A stretch of 47,428 bases of DNA from Emticicia aquatilis (GTDB taxonomy: Bacteria > Bacteroidota > Bacteroidia > Cytophagales > Spirosomataceae): positions 1 to 47,428 of the forward strand of contig NZ_BMKK01000024.1 in NCBI RefSeq assembly GCF_014644295.1, given 5' to 3'. The notes beneath the pieces are model-generated. The model saw nothing but the letters and a program-made list of their open reading frames with translations, made no database searches and had not been told where the DNA came from. This document shows positions 9,160 through 16,659 of the stretch, in pieces (position 1 is the first letter of the stretch; the number at the start of each line of letters is the position of its first letter). The translations under genes and the position numbers were made by a program.

Positions 9160-9297
9160 TTCATTGCCGTCTGCTTTAGCTGACGGATAACAGATAATCA
9201 AAACAATGTAGGCTTCAGCCCCAATTTCACTGTTTAGACTAAAGTCAACATTATTTTTAGCTTTTTATATCCGTCAGCTAAAGCAGACGGCAATGAA
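9160..9297. repeat. MITE/REP-like element with perfect 30-bp terminal inverted repeats
   Basis: Arms 9160-9189 and 9268-9297 are perfect inverse complements. Each arm also contains a small imperfect hairpin (CCGTC...GACGG around TTTA). The 78-bp interior has a second, weaker inverted pair near 9207 and 9246. No ORF inside. The layout is that of a non-autonomous element or a REP doublet (BIME) mobilised by a REP-associated tyrosine transposase elsewhere. It sits in the divergent control region of the WYL gene and the RNA-repair operon. Confidence 0.8.
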
Positions 9298-9331
9298 CTG
9301 TTATACATAAAAATAAAAAATATTTTTTACC

Positions 9332-9350
9332 TACGCAAATAGACTGCGTA
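9332..9350. promoter_or_regulatory. Candidate operator upstream of the RNA-repair operon
   Basis: Palindrome TACGCA-N7-TGCGTA, 39 bp before the ligase ATG. A -7-like element TTACTTTG (9360-9367) follows 9 bp later, so a factor bound here would cover the -33 region. The WYL regulator encoded next door is the obvious candidate to bind; this is inference. Confidence 0.4.
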
Positions 9351-9388
9351 ATAGTGTTTTTACTTTGTAGCATCAAATCAAAAACAAA

Positions 9389-10417
9389 ATGAATATCCAA
9401 GACCTAAAACAACTCATCGCCGATGATTATATCAATGTACAAAAGCACCCAACGGCTGATTTGTATATCTATAATTATTCGCCCAAAGCTCAATATGACA
9501 GACTTTGGAACGAATGGACGCTGGCTTGTAGAGGCTTGATAATGAATGGTTTGTATGAAGTTGTGGCTCGTCCGTTTCAAAAGTTTTTTAATTTAGAAGA
9601 ATCAGAAAACTTGGTTTTACCAGATGAACCTTTTGAAGTTTACGAAAAAATGGATGGCTCGCTCGGTATTCTGTATTGGGCTGATGGAAAACCCGCTATT
9701 GCCACTCGTGGTTCGTTTACGAGTGAGCAGGCAATCGTTGCCACTGAGTTATTGCACACAAAATATGCCGATGCAATCGAACATTTAGACCCAACCAAAA
9801 CCTATTTGTTTGAAATCATTTACCCAGAAAACCGAATTGTAATTGATTATGGCGATGCACTAAAATTGGTGCTTTTGGCCATTATTGATACAAAAACAGG
9901 CAAAGAATTTTTGATGGAAGATATCCCATATTATTTTTTTGAAACTGCCAAACGTTACGATGGTTTGAATGATTTGCAACAATTAAAGGCTTTGGAAGAA
10001 GATAATCGTGAAGGTTTTGTAGTAAAATTTAAGAGCGGGTATCGTCTGAAAGTGAAATTTGCAGAGTATGTGCGTATTCACCATATTATTACGAGGGTTT
10101 CAACGGTAAATATTTGGGAATATCTAAAAGAAGGACAAGAATTATTACCAATTTTGGAGCGAGTACCCGACGAATTTTATGATTGGGTAAAGCAAACTCA
10201 CGCAAAATTATTGAATGATTTTGCCCAAGTAGAAGCCGAAGCCAAATCAGAATTTAAGATTTTAGCAACCAAAAAAGAAACGGCTCTTTATTATCAAACT
10301 TGCAAATATCCAGCAATTTTGTTTAAAATGATGGAAAATCGACCTTATGACCAAATCATTTGGAAAATAATTCGACCAAAATTTGAGAAGCCGTTTGCCA
10401 ATAAAATTGAAATATGA
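9389..10417 (+). CDS. T4 Rnl1-like RNA ligase
   Basis: 342 residues. Covalent nucleotidyltransferase motifs in order: motif I KMDGSL with the AMP-accepting Lys87; upstream Rnl1-like RGLI and ARPFQKFFNLEE (48-71), which match the corresponding region of T4 RNA ligase 1; motif IIIa FEIIYPENRIV (141-151); motif IV EGFVVKF (208-214); motif V LKVKF (220-224). Such ligases use ATP to seal 5'-phosphate and 3'-hydroxyl RNA ends. First gene of an operon: the stop overlaps the next start by 4 bp (ATGA). With the downstream end-healing kinase-phosphatase it forms a T4-style break-repair set for cut tRNA or other RNA. All motifs intact. Confidence 0.93.
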   Translation: MNIQDLKQLIADDYINVQKHPTADLYIYNYSPKAQYDRLWNEWTLACRGLIMNGLYEVVARPFQKFFNLEESENLVLPDEPFEVYEKMDGSLGILYWADGKPAIATRGSFTSEQAIVATELLHTKYADAIEHLDPTKTYLFEIIYPENRIVIDYGDALKLVLLAIIDTKTGKEFLMEDIPYYFFETAKRYDGLNDLQQLKALEEDNREGFVVKFKSGYRLKVKFAEYVRIHHIITRVSTVNIWEYLKEGQELLPILERVPDEFYDWVKQTHAKLLNDFAQVEAEAKSEFKILATKKETALYYQTCKYPAILFKMMENRPYDQIIWKIIRPKFEKPFANKIEI

Positions 10418-11445
10418 AAATAATGTACAAAGCCATAGTTGGTAGTCAAGCCTATGGCACAAACACACAAAACTCCGATGTAGATTTCAAAGGAGTTTAC
10501 GCTCAATCGGTGGATGATTTGATTGGTTTCAATTACAAAGAGCAAATCGAAGTTTCAAAAGATGAATGTTATTATGAAGTGCGTCGTTTTTTGCAATTAT
10601 TGCAATCGGCCAATCCTACGATGCTGGAGTTGTTATACATGCCCGATGATTGTGTGATAGAAAAACACCCTGCTTTTGAGTTGATTATTGAAAATAAACA
10701 TCGTTTCTTAACCAAGAAATGTTTGCATTCGTTCGGCGGTTATGCAGTGGCTCAAATTAAAAAAGCCAAAGGTTTAGATAAAAAACTCAACTGGGAACAC
10801 GACAAAGTAGTTAGAAAAACGCCATTTGATTTTTGTTACGTTTATGAAGATGGAAAAACTACAACGCTGTTGCATTATTTGGATAAAAACAAGCTCAATG
10901 AAGCAAAGTGTGGCTTGGTAGCCCTTAATCATTTCAAAGATTGTTATGCTTTGTACTATGATTTTAGTGGTGATTTAGGCTATCGTGGTATTGTTTCGGA
11001 AAAAGGGAATGAAGTAAAACTAAGTTCGATTCCGAAAGATGAAAAGCCACTTTGTATTATGAATTTCAATAAGGAAGGGTATTCGTCTCATTGCAAAGAT
11101 TATGTCGAATACGAGACCTGGTTGAAGAATCGGAATGTACAGCGGTATGTTGATATTCAACATCATCAGCAACAAATTGACGGCAAAAACTTGCTTCACT
11201 GCCGAAGATTGCTTGATATGGCAAAAGAAATTGCTACTGAAAAGACAATCAATGTAAGACGTAAAAATGCCCAAGATTTATTGAAAATCAGACGTGGAGA
11301 AATCAATCTGGCCGAATTTATGCAAACAGCCGAAGAAGAAATAACTGAATTAACAAAACTTTTTGAAGAATGCGATTTACCAAACGAAGTTGATACCGAT
11401 TTTGTAAACGCATTACTTTTGGAAGTAAGAAAAAGTATAAAATGA
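10414..11445 (+). CDS. DNA polymerase beta-superfamily nucleotidyltransferase (COG3541-like)
   Basis: 343 residues. The N-terminus carries the superfamily signature GSQAYGTNTQNSDVD (10-24), with Gly-Ser and the two metal-binding aspartates Asp22 and Asp24; a third acidic residue is not assigned. The remaining ~300 residues are helical and match the long YcgL/COG3541 group of predicted nucleotidyltransferases. The transferred nucleotide and acceptor are unknown. It is translationally coupled (4-bp overlaps) between RNA ligase and polynucleotide kinase-phosphatase, which strongly suggests an RNA-end or tRNA substrate. A second Met three codons in (10423) is an equally possible start. Confidence 0.88.
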   Translation: MKIMYKAIVGSQAYGTNTQNSDVDFKGVYAQSVDDLIGFNYKEQIEVSKDECYYEVRRFLQLLQSANPTMLELLYMPDDCVIEKHPAFELIIENKHRFLTKKCLHSFGGYAVAQIKKAKGLDKKLNWEHDKVVRKTPFDFCYVYEDGKTTTLLHYLDKNKLNEAKCGLVALNHFKDCYALYYDFSGDLGYRGIVSEKGNEVKLSSIPKDEKPLCIMNFNKEGYSSHCKDYVEYETWLKNRNVQRYVDIQHHQQQIDGKNLLHCRRLLDMAKEIATEKTINVRRKNAQDLLKIRRGEINLAEFMQTAEEEITELTKLFEECDLPNEVDTDFVNALLLEVRKSIK

Positions 11446-11492
11446 AAAAAAACTCCCCTTTGGGGACGGGCCGACGATTCGGTTGGGGGTAT
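11446..11492 (+). repeat. GC-rich palindromic insert at an operon junction
   Basis: A short stretch with two nested hairpins, CCCC-TTT-GGGG and CCGA-CGAT-TCGG, between the nucleotidyltransferase stop and the preferred kinase start. A similar GGGCCGA...TCGG block occurs at 38613-38634, at the beginning of the LytS-like kinase gene. Its base composition is unlike its surroundings. It may be a small dispersed repeat. Confidence 0.45.
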
Positions 11493-12416
11493 ATGAAAAC
11501 AATATTAATATTAAGAGGCTTACCAGCCAGCGGAAAATCTACTTATGCACGAAACCTAATCGACGAAAACAAAGGAGCGTGGAAACGACTCAACAAAGAT
11601 GAGTTGCGTGCAATGCTTGATAATTCGCACCATACTACTGCCAACGAAAAATTTGTTGAGCGAGTACGAGACATGATGCTCATTGAAGCTTTGAAAGAAG
11701 GTAAGCACGTAGTGATTGACGATACCAATCTATCTGACCGACCAGTTGAGCGTATCCAACAGGTAATCGGACGCTATAAAAAAGAAACAGGGGAGGAGAT
11801 AAAAGTTGAGCTAAAGACAATGGAAACCTCGCTCGAAGAATGTCTGGCTCGTGATGAAGTGCGTGAAAAAAAGGTGGGTCGAGACGTAATTATGCGAATG
11901 TATAACGACCATATTGCCAAAGAAAAATTGCCAACAAATTCGACCAAAAAAGAGATAGATTTAAGCAAGCGAGGGCCGCATTATCAGCCGCAAGACGATA
12001 CTTTGCCGCCTGCAATTTTATGCGACCTTGATGGAACTTTGGCAATTATCCATAACCGAAGCCCGTTTGATTCTGTGCGTTGCGAAACCGATTTATTGAA
12101 CGAACCAATTGCCGAAATCTTAAAAAATTATGCAGCAATGGGCGTAAAAATTATCTTGATGTCAGGCCGAGATGAAGCCGCTCGCCGCCCAACTACCAAT
12201 TGGCTGTCTTATAATCGAATTCCTTACGATGCACTTTTTATGCGAGCTACTGGCGATGCCCGAAAAGATTCGGTTGTGAAAAAAGAATTATTTGAAGCTC
12301 ACGTAAAAGGTCAGTATTTTGTAAAATTCGTACTTGATGACCGAAACCAAGTAGTCGATTTGTGGCGTTTAGAATTGGGTTTACCCTGTTTACAAGTCAA
12401 TTATGGCGATTTTTAA
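11493..12416 (+). CDS. Polynucleotide kinase-phosphatase (T4 PseT/Pnkp-like)
   Basis: 307 residues from ATG 11493, close to the 301 of T4 PNK. N-terminal kinase: P-loop GLPASGKST (9-17), DDTN (76-79) and a lid segment rich in Arg. C-terminal HAD phosphatase: DLDGTLA with Asp178 and Asp180, SGRDE (224-228), and LDDRNQVVDLWR (281-292). The order kinase then phosphatase is that of T4 Pnk, which removes 2',3'-cyclic or 3'-phosphate and phosphorylates 5'-OH ends, producing substrates for Rnl1-type ligase. An upstream ATG at 11442 overlapping the previous stop would add 17 residues encoded by a GC-rich hairpin insert; I prefer the internal start directly before the kinase strand. Confidence 0.93.
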   Translation: MKTILILRGLPASGKSTYARNLIDENKGAWKRLNKDELRAMLDNSHHTTANEKFVERVRDMMLIEALKEGKHVVIDDTNLSDRPVERIQQVIGRYKKETGEEIKVELKTMETSLEECLARDEVREKKVGRDVIMRMYNDHIAKEKLPTNSTKKEIDLSKRGPHYQPQDDTLPPAILCDLDGTLAIIHNRSPFDSVRCETDLLNEPIAEILKNYAAMGVKIILMSGRDEAARRPTTNWLSYNRIPYDALFMRATGDARKDSVVKKELFEAHVKGQYFVKFVLDDRNQVVDLWRLELGLPCLQVNYGDF

Positions 12417-12418
12417 AT

Positions 12419-12455
12419 AAAAAAGACTGGTTCAAATTGACCAGCCTTTTTTTAA
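12419..12455 (+). terminator. Terminator of the RNA-repair operon
   Basis: AAAGACTGGT pairs with ACCAGCCTTT (one A/C mismatch) around an 8-nt loop, followed by a run of seven T. It starts just after the kinase-phosphatase stop. Confidence 0.8.
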
Positions 12456-12458
12456 TTG

Positions 12459-12638
12459 AATCCACACAACTTTTATGAAAAAACTATATAATGCTATATT
12501 GAATTTCTATATATAAGACTCCGTTTTTCGGCAATCGGTTGCATCCAAAACGATTTATTTTTTGGTAGGGGTATAAAAAAAAAGGACTGGAGTAAATAAC
12601 TCCAGCCTTTCCCGCTACTAAATCCACACAACTTTTAT
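12459..12638 (+). repeat. Perfect 18-bp direct repeat, 162 bp apart
   Basis: AATCCACACAACTTTTAT at 12459-12476 and again at 12621-12638. Each copy follows a GACTGG...CCAGCCTTT hairpin, so the duplicated unit is hairpin plus tag, about 60 bp. Confidence 0.85.
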
Positions 12639-13008
12639 CTTTAATATTTTATTTCTAAATATATGACGAAATTTCTTTGCAAAAAGTTGCACTAAAGTGC
12701 GAAAATATTTGCGTTCTTAATTATGGTTCAAAGATAAAACAAAAATATATGTTGATACAAGTATTTTTTTGTTTTTTTTAATTTCGATGTGACAAACATA
12801 TAAAGAATCTTGAGTAAAAGCAACAAAAAAAAATAAATTTTATTGTATGAAAGCCTAAAAATATTTTTTTGATTAAACGGATGCAAAAAAACTCAATCTT
12901 TTGACTTTCAAGTATTTTTGATTCTTGATGTTTATGCAACAAAAATAAGGATTTTAATAATCTTTCCTAAAACTATTCGTCTTAATTTTTCTTGATTTTA
13001 ATCTTTCT

Positions 13009-13740
13009 TTAATTTATAATATTCGCTGGCTTTTTATTTCTGAAAACCCACTTATAAATATCGGTCAAAAGTGCGAGTTGTACGTTGGCTCCAACACTAT
13101 AATATAGACCGTTATATGAGTCAGGAAAGTTTTTTTTGTGTAGAGCATACCGATACCCACCTTGCACTGACAAGCCTCCCCAGCGGGTTGCTTTCCAGCC
13201 TACATAGACTCCCGCTTGTATAGGCATGAAGTAGTCTTTACGTTTCCAAATTTGTATTTCATTCAATAAGCCAACGTTTTCGTTCTTGGTAGCTCCAATG
13301 CCTACTTCAACGGGCATACTTACTCGCCATCTTTTATTATTGACAAAATTTTTCCAGTACATTAAACTAAAAAAATAGAGGTCGGTTTTGGTGTAATAAT
13401 CCAGATTCACCCTTTTGGCTGCTGACTTTCGTAAATCGAGCAAACGTAAATATGAATTGAAATTGAGCCAATAGTAGCCAACTGTAATCTGATTTCGCTT
13501 GCGGCCAATGATAATACCTGTATTTACGCCCCAAATATTTACTCTTTTTTCTTTAATAATCGAACTTCGAGCGTCCCAGTTGATGGCGTAGCTTAGGCGT
13601 GGCTTTAGGCTATCAGGATAGCTAACAAACACAGTGTCAACGATTTGAGCTTTGGCATTTCCAAATACACCCAATAAAAGCCAAAAGACGAAGATTTGGC
13701 TTTTATTGGGTGCTTTAATGTAGAAAAGGATATTTATCAC
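13009..13740 (-). CDS. Putative outer-membrane beta-barrel protein, uncertain start
   Basis: About 243 residues if the GTG at 13740 is used; this gives a short N-terminus ending in a signal peptide (FVFWLLLGVFGNAKAQ). The only in-frame ATG lies at 13842, inside the preceding gene, and would put about 50 non-signal-like residues ahead of the secretion signal. The mature part shows alternating aromatic beta strands (GVNTGIIIG, ITVGYYWLNF, LYFFSLMYWKNF, MPVEVGIGA, MPIQAGVYVGW, LSVQGGYRYA, YYSVGANVQLALL), as in small Bacteroidota barrels. Family not recognised. It follows the VIT1 gene closely and is probably cotranscribed. Confidence 0.7.
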   Translation of the reverse strand: MINILFYIKAPNKSQIFVFWLLLGVFGNAKAQIVDTVFVSYPDSLKPRLSYAINWDARSSIIKEKRVNIWGVNTGIIIGRKRNQITVGYYWLNFNSYLRLLDLRKSAAKRVNLDYYTKTDLYFFSLMYWKNFVNNKRWRVSMPVEVGIGATKNENVGLLNEIQIWKRKDYFMPIQAGVYVGWKATRWGGLSVQGGYRYALHKKNFPDSYNGLYYSVGANVQLALLTDIYKWVFRNKKPANIIN

Positions 13741-13789
13741 AAATGGCTTATAAAACAATTCTATAAACGCTTTTATTAGTCTATATATT

Positions 13790-14482
13790 TTATTCGAGCA
13801 ATTTTGCCACGAAGAATGCAGCTGCGGCTGCAACTGCCCCAATGGCAGTTACTTTAAAAGCTCCAAAGACAGGTGGCTGACCTGTAACTTTACTTTTGAA
13901 ATAACCAAACACGAAAAGACACACGAGCGTAGCAATACAAGAATACTGTAAACCACTGATTGGATTACTGGTAAAAAAATAAGGAGAAAGTGGAATTAAC
14001 CCACCAATAATATAAGCAACTCCGATTGTAATGGCACTTTTGGTGGCTCGATTTGGGTCTGGCTTTTCGAGTCCTAACTCAAACTTCATCATAAAATTCA
14101 CCCACTTTTCTTTGTTTTTAGAAAGTTCTTCGGCGATTTCATCTTGTAGATGCGGACTAAGACCATATTCGGCAAAGACTTCTTTTACTTCTTGTTTTTC
14201 TCGTTCGGGTACTCTTTCTACCTCATCGTATTCACGTTTTAGTTCCGAATCATAGTGTTCGATTTCGGTTCGCCCAGCCAAATAACCGCCTAAGCCCATT
14301 GCTATTGAGCCAGCTACAATTTCGGCAATACCAGCCGTTACGACAATATCGTTGGTTGAAACAGCCCCACTTAACCCAGCCGCTAATGCAAAAGGTACGG
14401 TAAGGCCATCGGACATTCCGATAACGATGTCGGTTATAAATTCTGAACTTCCGAGATGTTCTTCTTGGTGATGGTCGTGCAT
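13790..14482 (-). CDS. VIT1/CCC1-family metal transporter
   Basis: 230 residues. N-terminal His-rich start (MHDHHQEEH), then SSEFITDIVIGMSDGLTVPFALAAGLSG, the hallmark first membrane segment of VIT1/CCC1 iron/manganese transporters, and GIAEIVAGSIAMGLGGYLAGR. A cytoplasmic Glu-rich helical metal-binding region follows (about 75-135: EIEHYDSELKREYDEVE, EKQEVKEVF), then three further membrane segments. The family moves Fe2+ or Mn2+ out of the cytoplasm, usually by proton exchange. A perfect hairpin ends two bases before the ATG. The gene overlaps or abuts the next barrel gene. Confidence 0.92.
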   Translation of the reverse strand: MHDHHQEEHLGSSEFITDIVIGMSDGLTVPFALAAGLSGAVSTNDIVVTAGIAEIVAGSIAMGLGGYLAGRTEIEHYDSELKREYDEVERVPEREKQEVKEVFAEYGLSPHLQDEIAEELSKNKEKWVNFMMKFELGLEKPDPNRATKSAITIGVAYIIGGLIPLSPYFFTSNPISGLQYSCIATLVCLFVFGYFKSKVTGQPPVFGAFKVTAIGAVAAAAAFFVAKLLE

Positions 14483-14484
14483 GA

Positions 14485-14518
14485 AAAAGCCTTATTTTTA
14501 AACAAAAATAAGGCTTTT
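14485..14518 (-). terminator. Perfect 15-bp hairpin directly before the VIT1/CCC1 start
   Basis: Arms 14485-14499 and 14504-14518 pair perfectly around AAAC; on the minus strand the 3' arm ends in a T-run. It could terminate transcripts from the Spy-like gene upstream. Because it ends two bases before the transporter ATG it would also sequester the translation start. Confidence 0.7.
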
Positions 14519-14551
14519 AGTGAGATATTTAGAGTTTTGGTAAGAATAAAA

Positions 14552-15073
14552 TTATTGACCTTTTTTATTCCCTTTACCAGCTTTTTGATTCTTTTCTTTC
14601 ATTTCCTGATAAGTTTTAAATTGCTCAGGCGTAAGAATCTTTTCAAGTTCTTTGTCTTTTTTTGCTTCTAAAGCTGCCATTTTTTCTTTGGCATTATCTA
14701 TTTGAGCAGGGGTTGGCTGACTGCTCCCAAACTCTTTTTTGATTAATTCGTATAAATCTTTGCGTTGGTAAGCATAGTCTTCGTTGAGCGAGGAAATGAT
14801 GATTTCTTGCTCTTCGTTCAGTTTCAATTTCTTGACCATTATACGAGTTTCTTCTTTCGCTACTTCGTCGGGGTCTGGTGGAGGCTTTGGTTTTCCGTTA
14901 TCGAAACTTGGGTTGTTGAAGGCACTGTTATAGCCTCGGCCATAGCCACCATAACCACCTCCGTATCCGCCATAGCCACCTCCATAGTATTGGGCGTAAG
15001 AAGTAGAAATCGTAAATATCAGACAACACACGAACAAAGTTGATGTTCTAAATATGCCTTGATTTTGCTTCAT
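14552..15073 (-). CDS. Periplasmic Spy/CpxP-like helical protein with Gly/Tyr-rich N-terminus
   Basis: 173 residues. Signal peptide ends at about residue 28 (TISTSYAQ). Residues 29-48 are a Gly-Tyr tract of GGYGGYG type, then a Pro-rich linker. From about residue 66 there is a charged helical region with two LT/LN-EQ-type motifs (LKLNEEQEIIISSLN and ILTPEQFKTYQEM), the pattern of Spy/CpxP and related periplasmic metal or stress proteins. Role inferred: periplasmic chaperone or metal-responsive factor; the neighbouring metal transporter is consistent with that. The C-terminus is Lys/Gly-rich. Confidence 0.75.
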   Translation of the reverse strand: MKQNQGIFRTSTLFVCCLIFTISTSYAQYYGGGYGGYGGGYGGYGRGYNSAFNNPSFDNGKPKPPPDPDEVAKEETRIMVKKLKLNEEQEIIISSLNEDYAYQRKDLYELIKKEFGSSQPTPAQIDNAKEKMAALEAKKDKELEKILTPEQFKTYQEMKEKNQKAGKGNKKGQ

Positions 15074-15187
15074 AATTATTTATTTGAAATAGATTTTCAG
15101 TAAAACTTTTCAAAAGTAATAATTTTAAATAAGATTAAAATGAATTAGCAAACCTTATATCTTATTTTGATATAAAAAACTGATAAA

Positions 15188-15928
15188 TTAATTGTTAGCA
15201 GCACCTGCATTAATCCATTTTTTGATAGCCTCAATTTGACAAGCTCCTAATTTTTGGTTTTGAGGCATTCCGACATATCCGACGTGATAATTAATTACAT
15301 GCCATAGCTTTTGATTGTCAACATAATTTTTGACGAAAGCATAGCTGTCCAGGATTACACTTCCTTGAGCGGCTTTTGTTTGGTGGCACCCAACGCAATA
15401 TGTATCAATAATTGGCTTGATTGTTTTGGTAAATGTTGGTGTGGCTGCATCTACTATGCTTGCACCGCAGGTTGTGTTTTTTGCACCTTCGTCAATCCAC
15501 TGTTTGATGATAGCAATTTGGCTACTTGCCATTTTTCTTGGAGATTCAGGCATTTTCCCGCTCGACATTTCGCTGTAAATTTTACTTCTACTCGAATTTC
15601 CCGCATTTACGCCTTTCATAATTCCATTGTAAGTGCTAAGGTCATAACCTTCGGCTCTTGTTTTAGAATCATGACAACCACTTTCTGCACAATTTGAATA
15701 GATGATTGGTAAAACCTGTGAATCAAAGCAAATTGCGGTACTTGTACTGGCAGTTGTGGCACAAGCAAGTTGCGAAGGTGGTGTTGTTTCGGTAGCTGCT
15801 CCTGTTGGGTCAGTATTTAAGGGCGTTTCGGTTGTATTAGAGTTTGAGGGCGAAATCAATGTTGCTTTATGATAGGTACAGGAAACGATGATACTCAAAC
15901 AAGCAATTATATAAATTAGTGTTTTCAT
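15188..15928 (-). CDS. Di-haem c-type cytochrome lipoprotein
   Basis: 246 residues. Lipoprotein signal with Cys17 (IIVSC), followed by a Ser/Thr/Pro linker. Two haem-binding motifs: CAESGCH (Cys80, Cys85, His86), an unusual CX4CH, and a canonical CVGCH (Cys178, Cys181, His182). After each comes a possible axial Met (KMPESP near 126; GMPQN near 221) and a conserved helix ending IKQWIDEGA or IKKWINAGA, an internal duplication. Likely a periplasm-facing membrane-anchored electron carrier. Same strand and close behind the YceI, DUF5777 and Rieske genes, suggesting one redox cluster. Confidence 0.88.
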   Translation of the reverse strand: MKTLIYIIACLSIIVSCTYHKATLISPSNSNTTETPLNTDPTGAATETTPPSQLACATTASTSTAICFDSQVLPIIYSNCAESGCHDSKTRAEGYDLSTYNGIMKGVNAGNSSRSKIYSEMSSGKMPESPRKMASSQIAIIKQWIDEGAKNTTCGASIVDAATPTFTKTIKPIIDTYCVGCHQTKAAQGSVILDSYAFVKNYVDNQKLWHVINYHVGYVGMPQNQKLGACQIEAIKKWINAGAANN

Positions 15929-16001
15929 TTTTTGAGGAAGATTTTAATTCAAAAAAAGAATTGACTCTGCAATCAATTCTTTTGTACTTGATTTTATACA
16001 A

Positions 16002-16550
16002 TTATTTTTTCATTGCTGTAAATACAAATTTGTTTTTAACGGCAATGTTTTCTGCAATTTTAGCAACCACGAGCGTCGGAACTTCAATTTTATGGTCAAC
16101 TAATGGCACGTTGAAATCAGATAATAAAGTGATTTTTACGCCTTCAATGGTTACTTTGCCTTTTAAGGTACGTTCTTTTGAAACTCCGTGCATGATTAGC
16201 GTACCTTTGGCGGTTACATCGTATGTACCATCTTTTTTCCAATCAATAGCTTCGTTGATTTTTCCTTTGAAAATACCATTCGGAAACTTTGTTGATTCCA
16301 TGTAGTTTTCATTGAAATGTTCTTCCATCAAATGGTTTTTAAACTTAAAATCGGTCATAACCATTTTGACGGCGATTTCATTAGTTGCAGCATTCAGAAC
16401 AGAAGTAACCGTTTTGTTGAGTGCAGCTATGTTTTCGAGCGGAGTTTCTGAGAAAAAACTTGTTTCTCCCTCACGGCAGATATAGTTTTGAGCATTGGCA
16501 CTGGCTGCAAAAAATAAGCTGATGATGAGTGTTTTTATGATATTTTTCAT
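16002..16550 (-). CDS. YceI-family periplasmic protein
   Basis: 182 residues, signal peptide ending at ASANAQ (about residue 20). The mature lipocalin-like fold is shown by SFFSETPLENIAALNKTV, MTDFKFKNHLMEEHFNENYME, FPNGIFKGKI, YDVTAKGTLIMHGVSKERTL and the C-terminal beta strands. YceI proteins bind polyisoprenoids or amphiphiles in the periplasm. The second YceI gene of the window (43404) is more canonical. Lies between the DUF5777 barrel and the cytochrome gene, 73-109 bp gaps. Confidence 0.85.
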   Translation of the reverse strand: MKNIIKTLIISLFFAASANAQNYICREGETSFFSETPLENIAALNKTVTSVLNAATNEIAVKMVMTDFKFKNHLMEEHFNENYMESTKFPNGIFKGKINEAIDWKKDGTYDVTAKGTLIMHGVSKERTLKGKVTIEGVKITLLSDFNVPLVDHKIEVPTLVVAKIAENIAVKNKFVFTAMKK

Positions 16551-16659
16551 TTGTTCGTGGTTTAAGAATGTGAGTAAAAAACGACTACTACAATTATAAA
16601 TTATAGGTTATATTGTAAAGTTTAGTTAAGCTATTGGTAATCAGTTCGCTTTCTGATAA

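Larger units (their letters stand above)
12417..13008. other. 592-bp non-coding gap with duplicated hairpin and direct repeat
   Basis: No credible ORF on either strand. It holds the operon terminator, a second related hairpin at about 12590-12618 (CTGGAGT/ACTCCAG with flanking AAGG and CCTTT), and after each hairpin a perfect 18-bp copy of AATCCACACAACTTTTAT (12459-12476 and 12621-12638, 162 bp apart). The rest is extremely AT-rich. Nothing else recognised. Confidence 0.7.

Noticed and set aside
9129-9164. Longer N-terminus for the WYL protein
   Set aside because: The upstream ATG lies in the inverted repeat and adds residues atypical for the family.
14361-14400. CCCCAC inside the VIT1 gene as another ECF promoter
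   Set aside because: No CGTA at 17 bp and it lies inside a coding region on the opposite strand.
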